28,336 nt of DNA. Origin: CAMYLY01 sp036397755. Its GTDB lineage: Bacteria; Gemmatimonadota; Gemmatimonadetes; Gemmatimonadales; GWC2-71-9. Position numbers and translations under genes: made by a program. The stretch lies in contig DASWII010000032.1 in the NCBI GenBank assembly GCA_036397755.1, positions 1 through 28,336 of the forward strand. Reading direction: 5' to 3'. Under the pieces are notes generated by a model. It was not told the origin of the DNA, searched no databases, and saw only the letters and a list, made by a program, of their open reading frames with translations. Positions within the stretch are counted from its first letter, which is position 1. The number at the start of each line of letters is the position of its first letter. Of this stretch, positions 14,957-23,100 are shown piece by piece.

Positions 14957-15919
14957 ATGGCGTTTGAGGTACGGCCGTTTCCCGATTTCTCCTGGTCGCA
15001 GAGCCGTCGGAGCATGTTCCGGGAGTGTCCGCGGAAGTACTACTGGCAGTACTACGGATCGCACAACGGATGGACGGACGAGGCCGACGAGCTGGCGCGC
15101 GCGGCGTATCGACTCAAGCAAGTGAAGTCGTTCCACGAGTTCCTCGGCGGCGTGGTCCACGACCTCGCGGCGGACGCCATCCGCGGTGCGCGGGGAGGCG
15201 AAAGACCGCTGTCGGCCGAGGAGCTCATCACCGCCGGTCGTCAACTGCTCAACCGCGCCTACGCGCAGTCCAAGCGACTCAAAGACTGGAAGCGTCGCCC
15301 CAAGAGCCTCACCATGTTCCACGAGTTCTACTACGGGGACGGACCTCCCAAGAGTCTCATCGAGCGCATCAAGGAGAAGCTCGTGACGTGTCTCCAGAAC
15401 CTGTTGGAGTCGCAGAGCTACCGGGAGGCGCTTCAAGCGCCGTATGTCGAGGTCAAGGAGGTGGATCGCGGTCCCGAGTTCTTCACGCTGCGCGGACACA
15501 CGGTGTATGCCCAGCCCGATCTCCTGTATCGCGCCGGAGACGGCGTCTATCGTGTCGTGGATTGGAAGACCGGGCAGGAAGATGAAGACCTCCATCCGCT
15601 CCAGCTGCGCACCTACGCGCTCTATGTGACGAGCCGCGCCGATCTGAAGCCCGGGCCCATCGCGGGGCGACTGGAGTATCTCTTCACGGGCAATGCCGAA
15701 GCGGTCGAACTGGGTGAGCCGGCCATCCGCGAGGAAGAGCAGGAGATCCTCGACAGCATCGCGATGATGCGGACCTATCTCGCCGACCCGGACACCAACG
15801 AGGCGAGACCGCTCGAGGCGTTCCCCCTGCGCGAGGACACGTCCCACTGCCGTTACTGCAAGTTCTTCGAGCTCTGCCAGGTGGAGATCGAGGGTGCGGA
15901 GGCCAGCGGGCCGTTCTAG
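14957..15919 (+). CDS. Stand-alone PD-(D/E)XK nuclease with a four-cysteine Fe-S signature (Cas4/AddB/RecB-like)
   Basis: 320 residues. The RecB-type nuclease core is complete: conserved H68 in GGVVHDL, D188 in the AQPD strand, the D-x-K motif D202-W-K204, and motif QLRTYALY (Q216, Y220). C24 in 'RECPRKYYW' together with C298, C301 and C307 in 'CRYCKFFELC' gives the C...C-x2-C-x5-C arrangement that binds a 4Fe-4S cluster in Cas4, AddB and related enzymes. It has no helicase domain. Known members are exonucleases acting in recombination, repair or CRISPR spacer processing. Here there is no cas gene, CRISPR array or addA/recB neighbour; the gene follows the DUF5916 barrel by 12 bp and is probably cotranscribed with it. 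Catalytic assignment is strong; biological role is open. Confidence 0.92.
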   Translation: MAFEVRPFPDFSWSQSRRSMFRECPRKYYWQYYGSHNGWTDEADELARAAYRLKQVKSFHEFLGGVVHDLAADAIRGARGGERPLSAEELITAGRQLLNRAYAQSKRLKDWKRRPKSLTMFHEFYYGDGPPKSLIERIKEKLVTCLQNLLESQSYREALQAPYVEVKEVDRGPEFFTLRGHTVYAQPDLLYRAGDGVYRVVDWKTGQEDEDLHPLQLRTYALYVTSRADLKPGPIAGRLEYLFTGNAEAVELGEPAIREEEQEILDSIAMMRTYLADPDTNEARPLEAFPLREDTSHCRYCKFFELCQVEIEGAEASGPF

Positions 15920-15922
15920 CCG

Positions 15923-15945
15923 CGCGGCCCCGATCCGTGGCCGCG
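15923..15945. terminator. Hairpin between converging genes
   Basis: CGCGGCC (15923-15929) and GGCCGCG (15939-15945) form a 7-bp stem with a 9-nt loop, 3 bp after the nuclease stop and 11 bp from the DUF1028 stop. It is followed by only TT. It could end transcription from both sides. Confidence 0.45.
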
Positions 15946-15956
15946 TTCCCGCCGGG

Positions 15957-17012
15957 CTAGCGCGAGATCTGCGTCCATCGCAGCAGCCGGCGTCGCACGT
16001 CGTCCGCCAGCCCCCGGCGCTCCAGCGCATCCCACAGTCCGTCGATGGTGGTCCGATCGACGAGCCCGGACGGTGATCCCAGCGCGGGGGTAGAGAGACC
16101 GATGCTCTCGCGGAACGCGTCGACGGCGGTCATCGCGGCGCTGTCGTAGCGGAACTCATCCGCCGTCGGCGCTAGGCTGTCCACGTCGCTCCGGTAGAGG
16201 CCGAGCGCGTGGAGCATCACCTTGAGCTGCCAGACGTCTCGCCCCGAGAACTCATGGAGCGGCCGATACCCGAGCGTCTGGGATATCACGTCATGAATCC
16301 GCCGCAGCTCCGCGACAGGCGTCGGGTGTTCGCAGACGTTGATGTTGACGGTGATGCCGTCCGGCCTGCGCGACACGCCCGGTCGCGAGTCCGCCACCAC
16401 CACGGCGGCGGACTGCACGCGGCCTTTCCGCGCGTCGCCGCCGGCCGCCTGTCCGGCGGCGAGCGCGTCGATCAACCGATCGACGAGGTGCCGGAGCTCG
16501 CCGTCGGACGCTTCGAATTCCTCCGCCACGGCGTCGATCACCTCGGGGCCGACGAGGAGATTGCCCTGCGTCACATAGGTAGCCCCGGCGCGGTGGCCGG
16601 CCCACGCGCTCGTGCTGTCGCCCGTATGCTGGGCGTTTCCTCCGTGGAGACCGATGACTCCCACCTGACGCCATGCGGATCGGTCGTCGGCCGCCACGGC
16701 CGTCCGGAGCGCCGCCGCGGCGGAGGTCCCCGCGGCCAGCATGTCGAGAAGTTCGCCGCCGTAGGCTACGCGGGTGGACGCCTGCGTGGCCACCGCTCCA
16801 ACGCCCGCACGGACCCACGGCACGCCATTGCCCACGCACGCCACGCGCGTGGTGACGGCGACACCGACTTCCCCTGTCAGGGTATCCACCGCCGCGATCG
16901 AGAACGTATGGAACGCCGGGTCGCCGGCGCCCCACGAGACAGGCTCCTGTGCTCCCAGCGGCGCGGCCGCCCCGGCCAGAATGACGAACGCGATCGGCAA
17001 AGGGTTTCTCAT
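15957..17012 (-). CDS. Exported DUF1028 protein (Ntn-hydrolase-like) with a C-terminal peptidoglycan-binding-like domain
   Basis: 351 residues. ATG 17012 is chosen because GGAGAT precedes it and a clear signal peptide follows (hydrophobic 5-20, cleavage near GAQ-E at 22). The DUF1028 domain (about 34-255) begins HTFSIAAVD and contains 'GEVGVAVTTRVACVGNGVPW' and 'RAGVGAVATQAST', matching the family closely; it has an Ntn-hydrolase-like layout but no proven reaction. Residues about 258-335 resemble a PG_binding_1 module: 'WQLKVMLHALGLY', then 'AMTAVDAFRESIGL' and 'GLVDRTTIDGLWDAL'. Together these suggest a periplasmic hydrolase tethered to the cell wall. It is the last gene of the minus-strand run, 84 bp after the esterase, with a hairpin in between. 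Confidence 0.9.
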   Translation of the reverse strand: MRNPLPIAFVILAGAAAPLGAQEPVSWGAGDPAFHTFSIAAVDTLTGEVGVAVTTRVACVGNGVPWVRAGVGAVATQASTRVAYGGELLDMLAAGTSAAAALRTAVAADDRSAWRQVGVIGLHGGNAQHTGDSTSAWAGHRAGATYVTQGNLLVGPEVIDAVAEEFEASDGELRHLVDRLIDALAAGQAAGGDARKGRVQSAAVVVADSRPGVSRRPDGITVNINVCEHPTPVAELRRIHDVISQTLGYRPLHEFSGRDVWQLKVMLHALGLYRSDVDSLAPTADEFRYDSAAMTAVDAFRESIGLSTPALGSPSGLVDRTTIDGLWDALERRGLADDVRRRLLRWTQISR

Positions 17013-17048
17013 GGCATCTCCAGCATGGTCAATGTGGCCCTCCCGCCG

Positions 17049-17070
17049 GGACCGCGGGAACTCGCGGTCC
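17049..17070 (-). terminator. Hairpin between the esterase and DUF1028 genes
   Basis: GGACCGCG (17049-17056) and CGCGGTCC (17063-17070), 8-bp stem, 6-nt loop, 26 bp past the esterase stop. It is the only strong hairpin inside the eight-gene run. With no U-run it may be a partial terminator or processing site that lowers DUF1028 expression, or the true end of the seven-gene operon. Confidence 0.4.
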
Positions 17071-17096
17071 ACGCAACGAGATTCTGGGGCACGACC

Positions 17097-17741
17097 TCAG
17101 GCCCCGTCAACCAACGCGCGCAGCGTCTCACGATCGAGTCGGTGGCCGGCATCATACCATAGCAGGGTGTAGGGGGTGTGGTGCTCGTCGAGCCGCTGTC
17201 GTTCGCGGGCGATGGCCTGTGCCGAGATGTTCTCGTCCCGGCGGCCCAGCACGATCGTGAGACCGCATGCCCCGAGCTTTTTCCCGGGTCCCCCCAAATC
17301 CAGATCCGGCGGGAGCCCGCCGCCCCACAGCACCACTTGTGCCGGCTGGACGCGTCCGAACGCGACCCAGCGCGCAACCGTATGTGTACCCTGGGAGAAC
17401 CCGAGCACCCGCACGGGCGCCGAATTCTCCGCGCGCGGACGCACGACGTCGAGGAGTTGATCGAGGTAGGCGACGTAGTCGTCGATGTCGGTGAGGCGTT
17501 CCTCGGACGTCATCCACGTCGCCCCCACGCTGCGCGCGGCGTGGTCGACGTAGTAGCGCGACAGGGCTTCGGGTGCGACCACCAGCCTGCTTCCATCGTC
17601 CCAGTGTCGGAACGCTTCGAGGAACGGACCGGCCAGTTGACCGTATCCGTGACACACGATCCAGATGGCGCGGGCGCCGGTTTCGGGCCCGAGCGTCCAA
17701 TAGCGGGCGGTGCGGCGCACGTGGAGCTCGTGGCGTTCCAT
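17097..17741 (-). CDS. Alpha/beta hydrolase of the phospholipase/carboxylesterase type
   Basis: 214 residues, typical of the single-domain Abhydrolase_2 group. There is an oxyanion-side strand IWIVCHGYGQ (27-36), nucleophile elbow GFSQG with S116, acid D169 in GRRDE and H200 in DAGHRLD, giving a complete Ser-Asp-His triad. There is no signal peptide, so it is cytosolic. Family members hydrolyse short-chain esters, lysophospholipids or acylated proteins; the substrate here is unknown. It starts 3 bp after the stop of the EEP-family gene and is therefore in the same operon. Confidence 0.9.
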   Translation of the reverse strand: MERHELHVRRTARYWTLGPETGARAIWIVCHGYGQLAGPFLEAFRHWDDGSRLVVAPEALSRYYVDHAARSVGATWMTSEERLTDIDDYVAYLDQLLDVVRPRAENSAPVRVLGFSQGTHTVARWVAFGRVQPAQVVLWGGGLPPDLDLGGPGKKLGACGLTIVLGRRDENISAQAIARERQRLDEHHTPYTLLWYDAGHRLDRETLRALVDGA

Positions 17742-17744
17742 GGT

Positions 17745-18608
17745 CTAGTCCGGGAGCCTGAGCGTGGCGGTGACCGGGAAATGATCGGACGGGTACGGGA
17801 TCGCGCCGGGCCACCGATCTATGGCCACTTCGAGCGGCGTCCACTGCGGGGACAGGAAGATCGCGTCGATCATGTCGCCCCCGGTGGTCCCAAGGAACCC
17901 GTGGAACGTCCCCACGGAGTCCGCCGTCGGGCGGAGCACGCGGAGGCTGTTGCGAAACGGGAAGGTCGGGTCCGTGCCCCCGCGCAGCCGCTCGATGGCG
18001 GCGTTGCTTTCCCCTGCGTTGAAGTCCCCCATCACGATTACGGGATCGTCGAACGCGCGGTCGCGGACCTCGCGCAACAACAACTCGATGGCGCGCTCGC
18101 GGGAGGCCTGGGATTGATGGTCGAGATGCAGGTTGAATACGTAGAACGGACGCGCGGTCTTGCGGTCGACGAAACGTGCCCAGGTGCAGATGCGCGGGAT
18201 CTGGTTGCCCCAGGTGGCGGACCCCGGAACCGTGGGGGTGTCGGACAGCCAAAAGGTGCCGCCGGCGGCAACGGTCAGGCGGTCGCTGCGGAACAAGATC
18301 GCGGAGTACTCGCCGGCGCTGACACCGTCATCCCGGCCGACGCCCAGCTCGCTGAGGGACGGGAACGCCACGGCGATCTCGTCCAGCTGGAAGCGCAGCG
18401 CTTCCTGCACGCCCAGGATGTCGGGATCGTTCCGCTCGATAGTCGTCATCACGAGGTGCCGCCGCGCGGGCCAGGCGTTGGCGCCGTCCTGCGCCGTGCC
18501 GTACCGCAGGTTGAACGTCATGGCCCGCAGCTCCAGCGGCTCCACCGGCTCCGATGGGCCGGCGGTCCCCAGGACGGCCAGGAGTACGGTAGCGAGCCAC
18601 GCGGTCAC
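17745..18608 (-). CDS. Secreted endonuclease/exonuclease/phosphatase (EEP) family hydrolase
   Basis: 287 residues from a GTG that overlaps the preceding stop (GTGA). A short signal peptide (about 1-17) precedes a full EEP domain: metal and active-site residues N33 (TFNLRYG), E69 (VQEAL), the NLHLDH motif with H161 and D163, GDFN with D195 and N197, D248 in DMIDAIF, and the terminal SDHFP with D275 and H276. EEP enzymes are Mg-dependent phosphodiesterases or phosphomonoesterases on nucleic acids, inositol phosphates or sphingomyelin. The sequence resembles the exported, bacteroidete-type 'endonuclease/exonuclease/phosphatase family protein' that often acts on non-DNA substrates. It lies third from last in the minus-strand operon. 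Confidence 0.92.
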   Translation of the reverse strand: MTAWLATVLLAVLGTAGPSEPVEPLELRAMTFNLRYGTAQDGANAWPARRHLVMTTIERNDPDILGVQEALRFQLDEIAVAFPSLSELGVGRDDGVSAGEYSAILFRSDRLTVAAGGTFWLSDTPTVPGSATWGNQIPRICTWARFVDRKTARPFYVFNLHLDHQSQASRERAIELLLREVRDRAFDDPVIVMGDFNAGESNAAIERLRGGTDPTFPFRNSLRVLRPTADSVGTFHGFLGTTGGDMIDAIFLSPQWTPLEVAIDRWPGAIPYPSDHFPVTATLRLPD

Positions 18609-19618
18609 GGTCGCAGCAGCACCTTCCCGATGTTCTGACGCCGTTCCAGCCGCTCGTGGGCGGCGGCGGCCTCATCGAACGCATACACGCGATCGATCAC
18701 CGGCTCGATGTGCCCGGCCGCCAGCAGCTCCAGCAAGTGTTCCATCTGCGGGCGCAGGATGCGGAGCTCGCCCCAGAGATGGCCGATGTGCACGCCCAGC
18801 ACGCCGCGATTCTCGTTCATGAGGCGCACCGGCCCGAAGCGCGGCATTTGCAGAAGCGAGAGCAGGGCCCGGCCGATGCTTCGTTTCCCGGGCCGCGACA
18901 TGGCGGAGTTGCCGTAGCAGAGCAGGCGCCCCCCGGGGGCCAACAGGCGGTAGCTTTGCCGGAACGAGGCACCGCCGATCGGATCGAGGGCGATGTCGAC
19001 CCCCCGCCCGTCCGTGAGATCTTCGACGCGCGCGGTCCAATCGGGTCGCGTGTAGTCGACCGGCGCGATGCCCTGCTCCCTGAGGTACTCGTGCTTGGTG
19101 GGCGAAGCGGTGCCAATGACCCGGGCGCCGGCGATGCGGCAGAGCTGTGCGGCGGCCGTGCCCACCCCACCCGCCACGGCGTGAATCAAGACCGTGTCAG
19201 TGGACTGCACGCTCGTGAGCCGATTCAGCAGGTGATGAGCGGTGAGGTACGTCACGATCATGGCCGCCGCCGCGTCGTCGTTCACACCTTCCGGTGTCGG
19301 GAACGTCAGGGAGGCGGGTACGCATACGAACTCGCTCTGGCCTCCGAAGTCCGTGGCGGCGAGCACCCGCCGGCCGATCAGCGACGAGTCGACCCCGCCT
19401 CCGACCGCGTCGACCACGCCGCTCACTTCGTAACCGAGCACGCACGGGGGTTTGGGGGCATCGCGGTACAAGCCCACTCGCGCCAGCAAATCGGAGAAAT
19501 TCACCCCGGCAAACCGGACGGCGATGCGCACCTGTCCGACGGCCGGCTCGGGATCCGGCTGCTCGCGGACGGCGAGCACCCCGGGAGGACCGTATCGTGT
19601 AACGCAGACCTGACGCAC
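18605..19618 (-). CDS. Zinc-less MDR oxidoreductase, quinone-oxidoreductase-like
   Basis: 337 residues from GTG 19618. This start gives the canonical 'RQVCVTRYGPPGVL' opening and leaves a 10-bp gap after the ABC permease; the longer open frame would run into the permease gene. The GroES-like domain includes 'VRFAGVNFSDLLARVGLY' (34-51). The Rossmann domain has the NADPH loop AGGVGTAAAQL (149-159). The usual zinc-ligand Cys/His set is absent, so it belongs with NADPH:quinone reductases, VAT-1-like proteins and enoyl reductases. It probably reduces a quinone or an alpha,beta-unsaturated carbonyl compound in the cytosol using NADPH. Its stop overlaps the next start. Confidence 0.9.
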   Translation of the reverse strand: MRQVCVTRYGPPGVLAVREQPDPEPAVGQVRIAVRFAGVNFSDLLARVGLYRDAPKPPCVLGYEVSGVVDAVGGGVDSSLIGRRVLAATDFGGQSEFVCVPASLTFPTPEGVNDDAAAAMIVTYLTAHHLLNRLTSVQSTDTVLIHAVAGGVGTAAAQLCRIAGARVIGTASPTKHEYLREQGIAPVDYTRPDWTARVEDLTDGRGVDIALDPIGGASFRQSYRLLAPGGRLLCYGNSAMSRPGKRSIGRALLSLLQMPRFGPVRLMNENRGVLGVHIGHLWGELRILRPQMEHLLELLAAGHIEPVIDRVYAFDEAAAAHERLERRQNIGKVLLRP

Positions 19619-19628
19619 CGTGACCGCC

Positions 19629-20405
19629 CTAGTAGTGACCGAGCAGACCGCGACTGCGGGCGACCCGCTCGAGTCCCTTGAAGCAGGCAAACCCAACCAG
19701 AAAATATCCGATGCCGACGACGCCCAACGCCCCGAGGTCGCGCGGCGGCATCTGCCAGAGGCGCTCGCCGTCGACCATGGCCCGCCCGATCAGGTGGGTG
19801 CCCCAGGTGAGGGGGAGATACTTCGCGAAGCCGAATTGCTCCAAGGGAATCGCCAGCAACGCGACGAAGACGAACTGCAGGATGCCGAGCGCGGCCTGGA
19901 TCTGCTTGAAGACCAACGCGAGGCCGCCCATCACGAACCCGACGCCCTGCACGCTCGCCACGGTGAGAATGAGCACGGGGACGATGGTCAGGAGATCGAC
20001 GTGGAGCCATCGGCTCGTCGTCGCCATCATGATCACCAGTAGCGCGAACATCACGACGATGCGGAACGCCAGCGCCGCGAAGATCCTCGCTACGATGACT
20101 CGCCCGAACCCGAGGGGCGACATGGAGAGTTGCTCGAGCGTCCCCTGCTGCGCCTCCGCAATGAGCACCCACGACAGCTCAGCGTACGCATAGACGACCA
20201 GGTAGAAGACCGTGAACCCGATCACCATACCGGGCAGCGCCTCACCGAACTGTGGGCTGTCGCCGGCGAAGCTGCGAATGCCCAAGAAGAGGATGAGGAA
20301 GATGAGATAGAAGGACACGAGCATCGACAGGGTGTTGAACGCGTAGCGCTTCAGCTCGATGCCGTAGCGCTTGACCATGGCCCACGTCATGACCAGGGTG
20401 CGCAC
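19629..20405 (-). CDS. ABC-2 type transporter permease
   Basis: 258 residues with six hydrophobic segments, near 25-45, 57-77, 108-128, 137-160, 170-190 and 228-246. A conserved cytoplasmic 'EAQQGTLEQLSMSPLG' coupling stretch (about 84-99) is typical of ABC2_membrane exporters. The GTG start at 20405 follows the ATPase stop with no gap, so translation is coupled. With the ATPase it would form an exporter (two copies of each) for drugs, lipids or polysaccharide-like molecules; the substrate cannot be told. The two-gene layout has no periplasmic binding protein, fitting export. Confidence 0.92.
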   Translation of the reverse strand: MRTLVMTWAMVKRYGIELKRYAFNTLSMLVSFYLIFLILFLGIRSFAGDSPQFGEALPGMVIGFTVFYLVVYAYAELSWVLIAEAQQGTLEQLSMSPLGFGRVIVARIFAALAFRIVVMFALLVIMMATTSRWLHVDLLTIVPVLILTVASVQGVGFVMGGLALVFKQIQAALGILQFVFVALLAIPLEQFGFAKYLPLTWGTHLIGRAMVDGERLWQMPPRDLGALGVVGIGYFLVGFACFKGLERVARSRGLLGHY

Positions 20406-21362
20406 TCAGGCCCGCTTTCGCACGATGGACAGAAACACCTCTTCGAGATTGGGCTCCTCGCGGTCGATACTCTCGATGACGCTCCCACCGGCCCGCAGCA
20501 CGTCCATCAGGTCGTACATCTGATCGCGCGCGAACAGCTCGACCTCGATGTCGGTCCCGCCGTCCTCCGCGCGGGTATGTACGATATCGAATCGCTCGTG
20601 CAGCGCCCGCGCCTGGGCGTCACTGATCGCACCTTCCAGTCGGATGCGATACGCGCGCGCCCGGAACACCTGCAACAGATTGGCGACGCGATCGTCGGTG
20701 ACGACCCGTCCCTCATGAATAATGATCACGCGCTCGCAGATGTCTTGCACCACATTCATGTCGTGCGACGACAGGACGATGGTGCGCCCATCGTCGCGCG
20801 CCAAGGCGACGAGGGCCGACCGGAGCTCGTGGGACGTTTCGACATCGAGTCCCAGTGTCGGCTCGTCGAGCAGCAGCACCTCGGTGCGTTTCACCAGCGC
20901 GCAGGCCACGGCGAGCTTCTGCTGCATCCCCCGCGAGAGCTTGCGGGCCGCCACGTCGCGCTTGTCGCCGAGGGCGAAGCGGTCGATGAGCTCGTTGATG
21001 TAGGGGCGGACACTCCTGGTGGAGATGCCCTGGAGCCCGCTGAAGAACTCCAGATTCTCGCGTGGACTGAGGCGCCAGTAGATGTTGCGGTTGCCTTCGA
21101 GCACGGCGGTCACGTTCTCGAGCGCGCGTGCCGGGTGCGCCACGACGTCCACCTGGCCCAACGCGACGGTGCCGCTCGTGGGGCGTACCAGCGTACACAG
21201 GCATTTGATCGTGGTCGTCTTGCCCGCGCCGTTGGGACCCAGCAGCCCGACGATCTCACCGGGCTCCACGCGGAAGCTCACGTGGTCCACCGCGACGACG
21301 GATTCCCTCCGCGAGCGGTAGACCTTGGTGAGGTTGTCGACCCGAACGACCGGAGCGCTCAC
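20406..21362 (-). CDS. ABC transporter ATP-binding protein (DrrA-like exporter ATPase)
   Basis: 318 residues. Walker A GPNGAGKT (42-49), signature LSRGMQQ (142-148), Walker B VLLLDEP (162-168) with catalytic E167, and H-loop H200. The Q-loop position reads 'VLEGNRNIYWRLS' (Glu in place of Gln, 89), a variant I recall in some ABC-2 exporter ATPases. Residues beyond 220 form a C-terminal regulatory region common to DrrA-like ATPases, ending 'EPNLEEVFLSIV'. The GTG start has an AGGAG site that overlaps the amidase stop codon. It energises the permease encoded directly downstream. Confidence 0.95.
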   Translation of the reverse strand: MSAPVVRVDNLTKVYRSRRESVVAVDHVSFRVEPGEIVGLLGPNGAGKTTTIKCLCTLVRPTSGTVALGQVDVVAHPARALENVTAVLEGNRNIYWRLSPRENLEFFSGLQGISTRSVRPYINELIDRFALGDKRDVAARKLSRGMQQKLAVACALVKRTEVLLLDEPTLGLDVETSHELRSALVALARDDGRTIVLSSHDMNVVQDICERVIIIHEGRVVTDDRVANLLQVFRARAYRIRLEGAISDAQARALHERFDIVHTRAEDGGTDIEVELFARDQMYDLMDVLRAGGSVIESIDREEPNLEEVFLSIVRKRA

Positions 21363-21368
21363 AGGCTC

Positions 21369-23081
21369 CTAGGCGAACGCTGGTGGATGGCGACGATGGA
21401 ACCCGGTGGCGTCCTGATAGCTCTTTGCCGCCGCCAACAGGACGTCCTCGCGGAACAGTTGACCGATGAAGGACAGACTGACCGGCGACCCGTTCTCCGT
21501 ATACCCGTTCGGCAGCGAGATGGCCGGGTGTCCCGTGAGATTGGTGGTCAGGAGCACGGTGCCGGCAAACGACGGCGTGACGAACAGGTCGATGCCGTCC
21601 ATGATGGCGTCCATCTCGTGCATGATCATGGTGCGGACGCGATTCGCCTGAATGTACTCGACGGCGGGAATCAGGCGGGATTGCCGGAAGACGTTGGGCC
21701 AGGCGTTCGCGATCTGCCGGACGAGCTCATCGTCGCGGCCGCTGCGCGTGAGCTCGTCGAACGCCGCGGCCGCCTCCGCGTTCAGGATGATGTTCAGCGC
21801 GCCCACCGGGAACTCGTCCGACAACTCCAGGGGGATCAGATCGACACCCAAACCCTGGAGCACGCCGAGCGCCGCGCGATCGAACGCCGCTAAGCCGGAT
21901 TCTCGGTCGTTGCGCGGCTCGCGTTCAAAGGCGGACTTCAGGTAGCCGATGCGCAGGCTCGTGATGGCGACGCTGCTGTCCCAGGCGAACGGCACATTCT
22001 GGACCGTGGGATCCTTCCCGTCCGGACCGTAGATGGCCGACAGCACCAACGCGCAGTCTTCGACCGAGCGGCAGATCGGCCCCAGTTTGTCCATGCTCCA
22101 CGAGAGCGCCATGGCGCCCCACCGGCTCACCCGTCCGAAGGTGGGACGCAGTCCGGTGGCACCGCAGCGCGTGGCCGGGGAGACGATGGATCCCAGGGTC
22201 TCGCTGCCGATGCTGAAGCCGACCAGGCCGGCGACCGTCGCCGACGCCGAGCCGGCCGACGAGCCGCTCGATCCCTGCTCCGTGTTCCAGGGATTCCGCG
22301 TCTGCCCGCCAAACCATACATCACCCCATGCCAGGGCTCCCAACGTCAGCTTGGCGACCAGCACGGCGCCGGCGTCCTCGAGGCGTCGTACGACCGTGGC
22401 GTCATAATCGATGTGTTGATCCTGGAACGGCTTGGCGCCCCAGGTGGTCTTGTAGGCGTCCTCTGCGAGCAGATCCTTCGCTCCCCACGGGATGCCGTGT
22501 AGCGGACCGCGGTACGTGCCGCGGGCGAGTTCGGCATCGGCACGTCGGGCCTGGCGCAGCGCGAGATCCTCCGTGAGCGTGATGACACACTCGAGCTTCG
22601 GGCCGTGGCGACGCAGCCGCTCCAGGTACATCGTCGTCAGTTCCACCGACGAGACCTGGCGGCCGCGGATCAGCTCGGCGAGATCGGCGATCGGCCAAAA
22701 CGCGACGTCTTCCAGCCGGTCCGGCCGCAGAACGGTCGTCGGCCGGGTACGCCGCGCGCGGCGGGCCCCCGCCGGAACCGTCCGCCCGGCCACCACGGGG
22801 TTGAACACCAGAGCTGGGGGCACCTCGTTCGGAATCGCGGTCTCGTGGAGCTGGCGGTAGGCCCGGAGGTTCCGATTGACGCCGTCCAGCATCAGCTCGC
22901 GCTCGGCGTCCGTGAACTCGACACCGGCGATCGCTTCCGCATGTGCCAGCATGTCTTTGGTGATCGTTCCCTCGTCCTGCGCGCGCGCCCACAACAGCTC
23001 GGGCACGGCGCCGCCCAATCCGATGGCGGAGCAATACGCAAGGAAACGCCGGCGATCGGTCAACTGGTGCTGCGCGGTCAT
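21369..23081 (-). CDS. Tat-exported amidase-signature hydrolase
   Basis: 570 residues; ATG 23081 is preceded by GGAGGGAG. The N-terminus carries a twin-arginine-type signal (DRRRFLAYCSAIGLGG, 9-24), so the folded enzyme is exported. The amidase-signature core holds the Ser-cisSer-Lys triad: K202 in 'GIPWGAKDLL', S274 in the GSSGSSAG loop and nucleophile S298 in 'GSETLGSIVSPA'; the 24-residue Ser-Ser spacing is the family standard. Substrates in the family range from amino-acid amides to fatty-acid amides and nitrile-derived amides. The N-terminal block of about 120 residues before the core, with 'AHAEAIAGVEFTDAERELML', is characteristic of an exported subgroup. No GatB/GatC is present, so it is not the tRNA amidotransferase. 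Second gene of the operon. Confidence 0.94.
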   Translation of the reverse strand: MTAQHQLTDRRRFLAYCSAIGLGGAVPELLWARAQDEGTITKDMLAHAEAIAGVEFTDAERELMLDGVNRNLRAYRQLHETAIPNEVPPALVFNPVVAGRTVPAGARRARRTRPTTVLRPDRLEDVAFWPIADLAELIRGRQVSSVELTTMYLERLRRHGPKLECVITLTEDLALRQARRADAELARGTYRGPLHGIPWGAKDLLAEDAYKTTWGAKPFQDQHIDYDATVVRRLEDAGAVLVAKLTLGALAWGDVWFGGQTRNPWNTEQGSSGSSAGSASATVAGLVGFSIGSETLGSIVSPATRCGATGLRPTFGRVSRWGAMALSWSMDKLGPICRSVEDCALVLSAIYGPDGKDPTVQNVPFAWDSSVAITSLRIGYLKSAFEREPRNDRESGLAAFDRAALGVLQGLGVDLIPLELSDEFPVGALNIILNAEAAAAFDELTRSGRDDELVRQIANAWPNVFRQSRLIPAVEYIQANRVRTMIMHEMDAIMDGIDLFVTPSFAGTVLLTTNLTGHPAISLPNGYTENGSPVSLSFIGQLFREDVLLAAAKSYQDATGFHRRHPPAFA

Positions 23082-23100
23082 GCTCCCTCCTGAGGGGATT

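Noticed and set aside
14957..15919. Cas4 of a CRISPR-Cas system
   Set aside because: The motifs fit Cas4-like enzymes, but no repeat-spacer array, cas1, cas2 or effector gene is present anywhere in the window.
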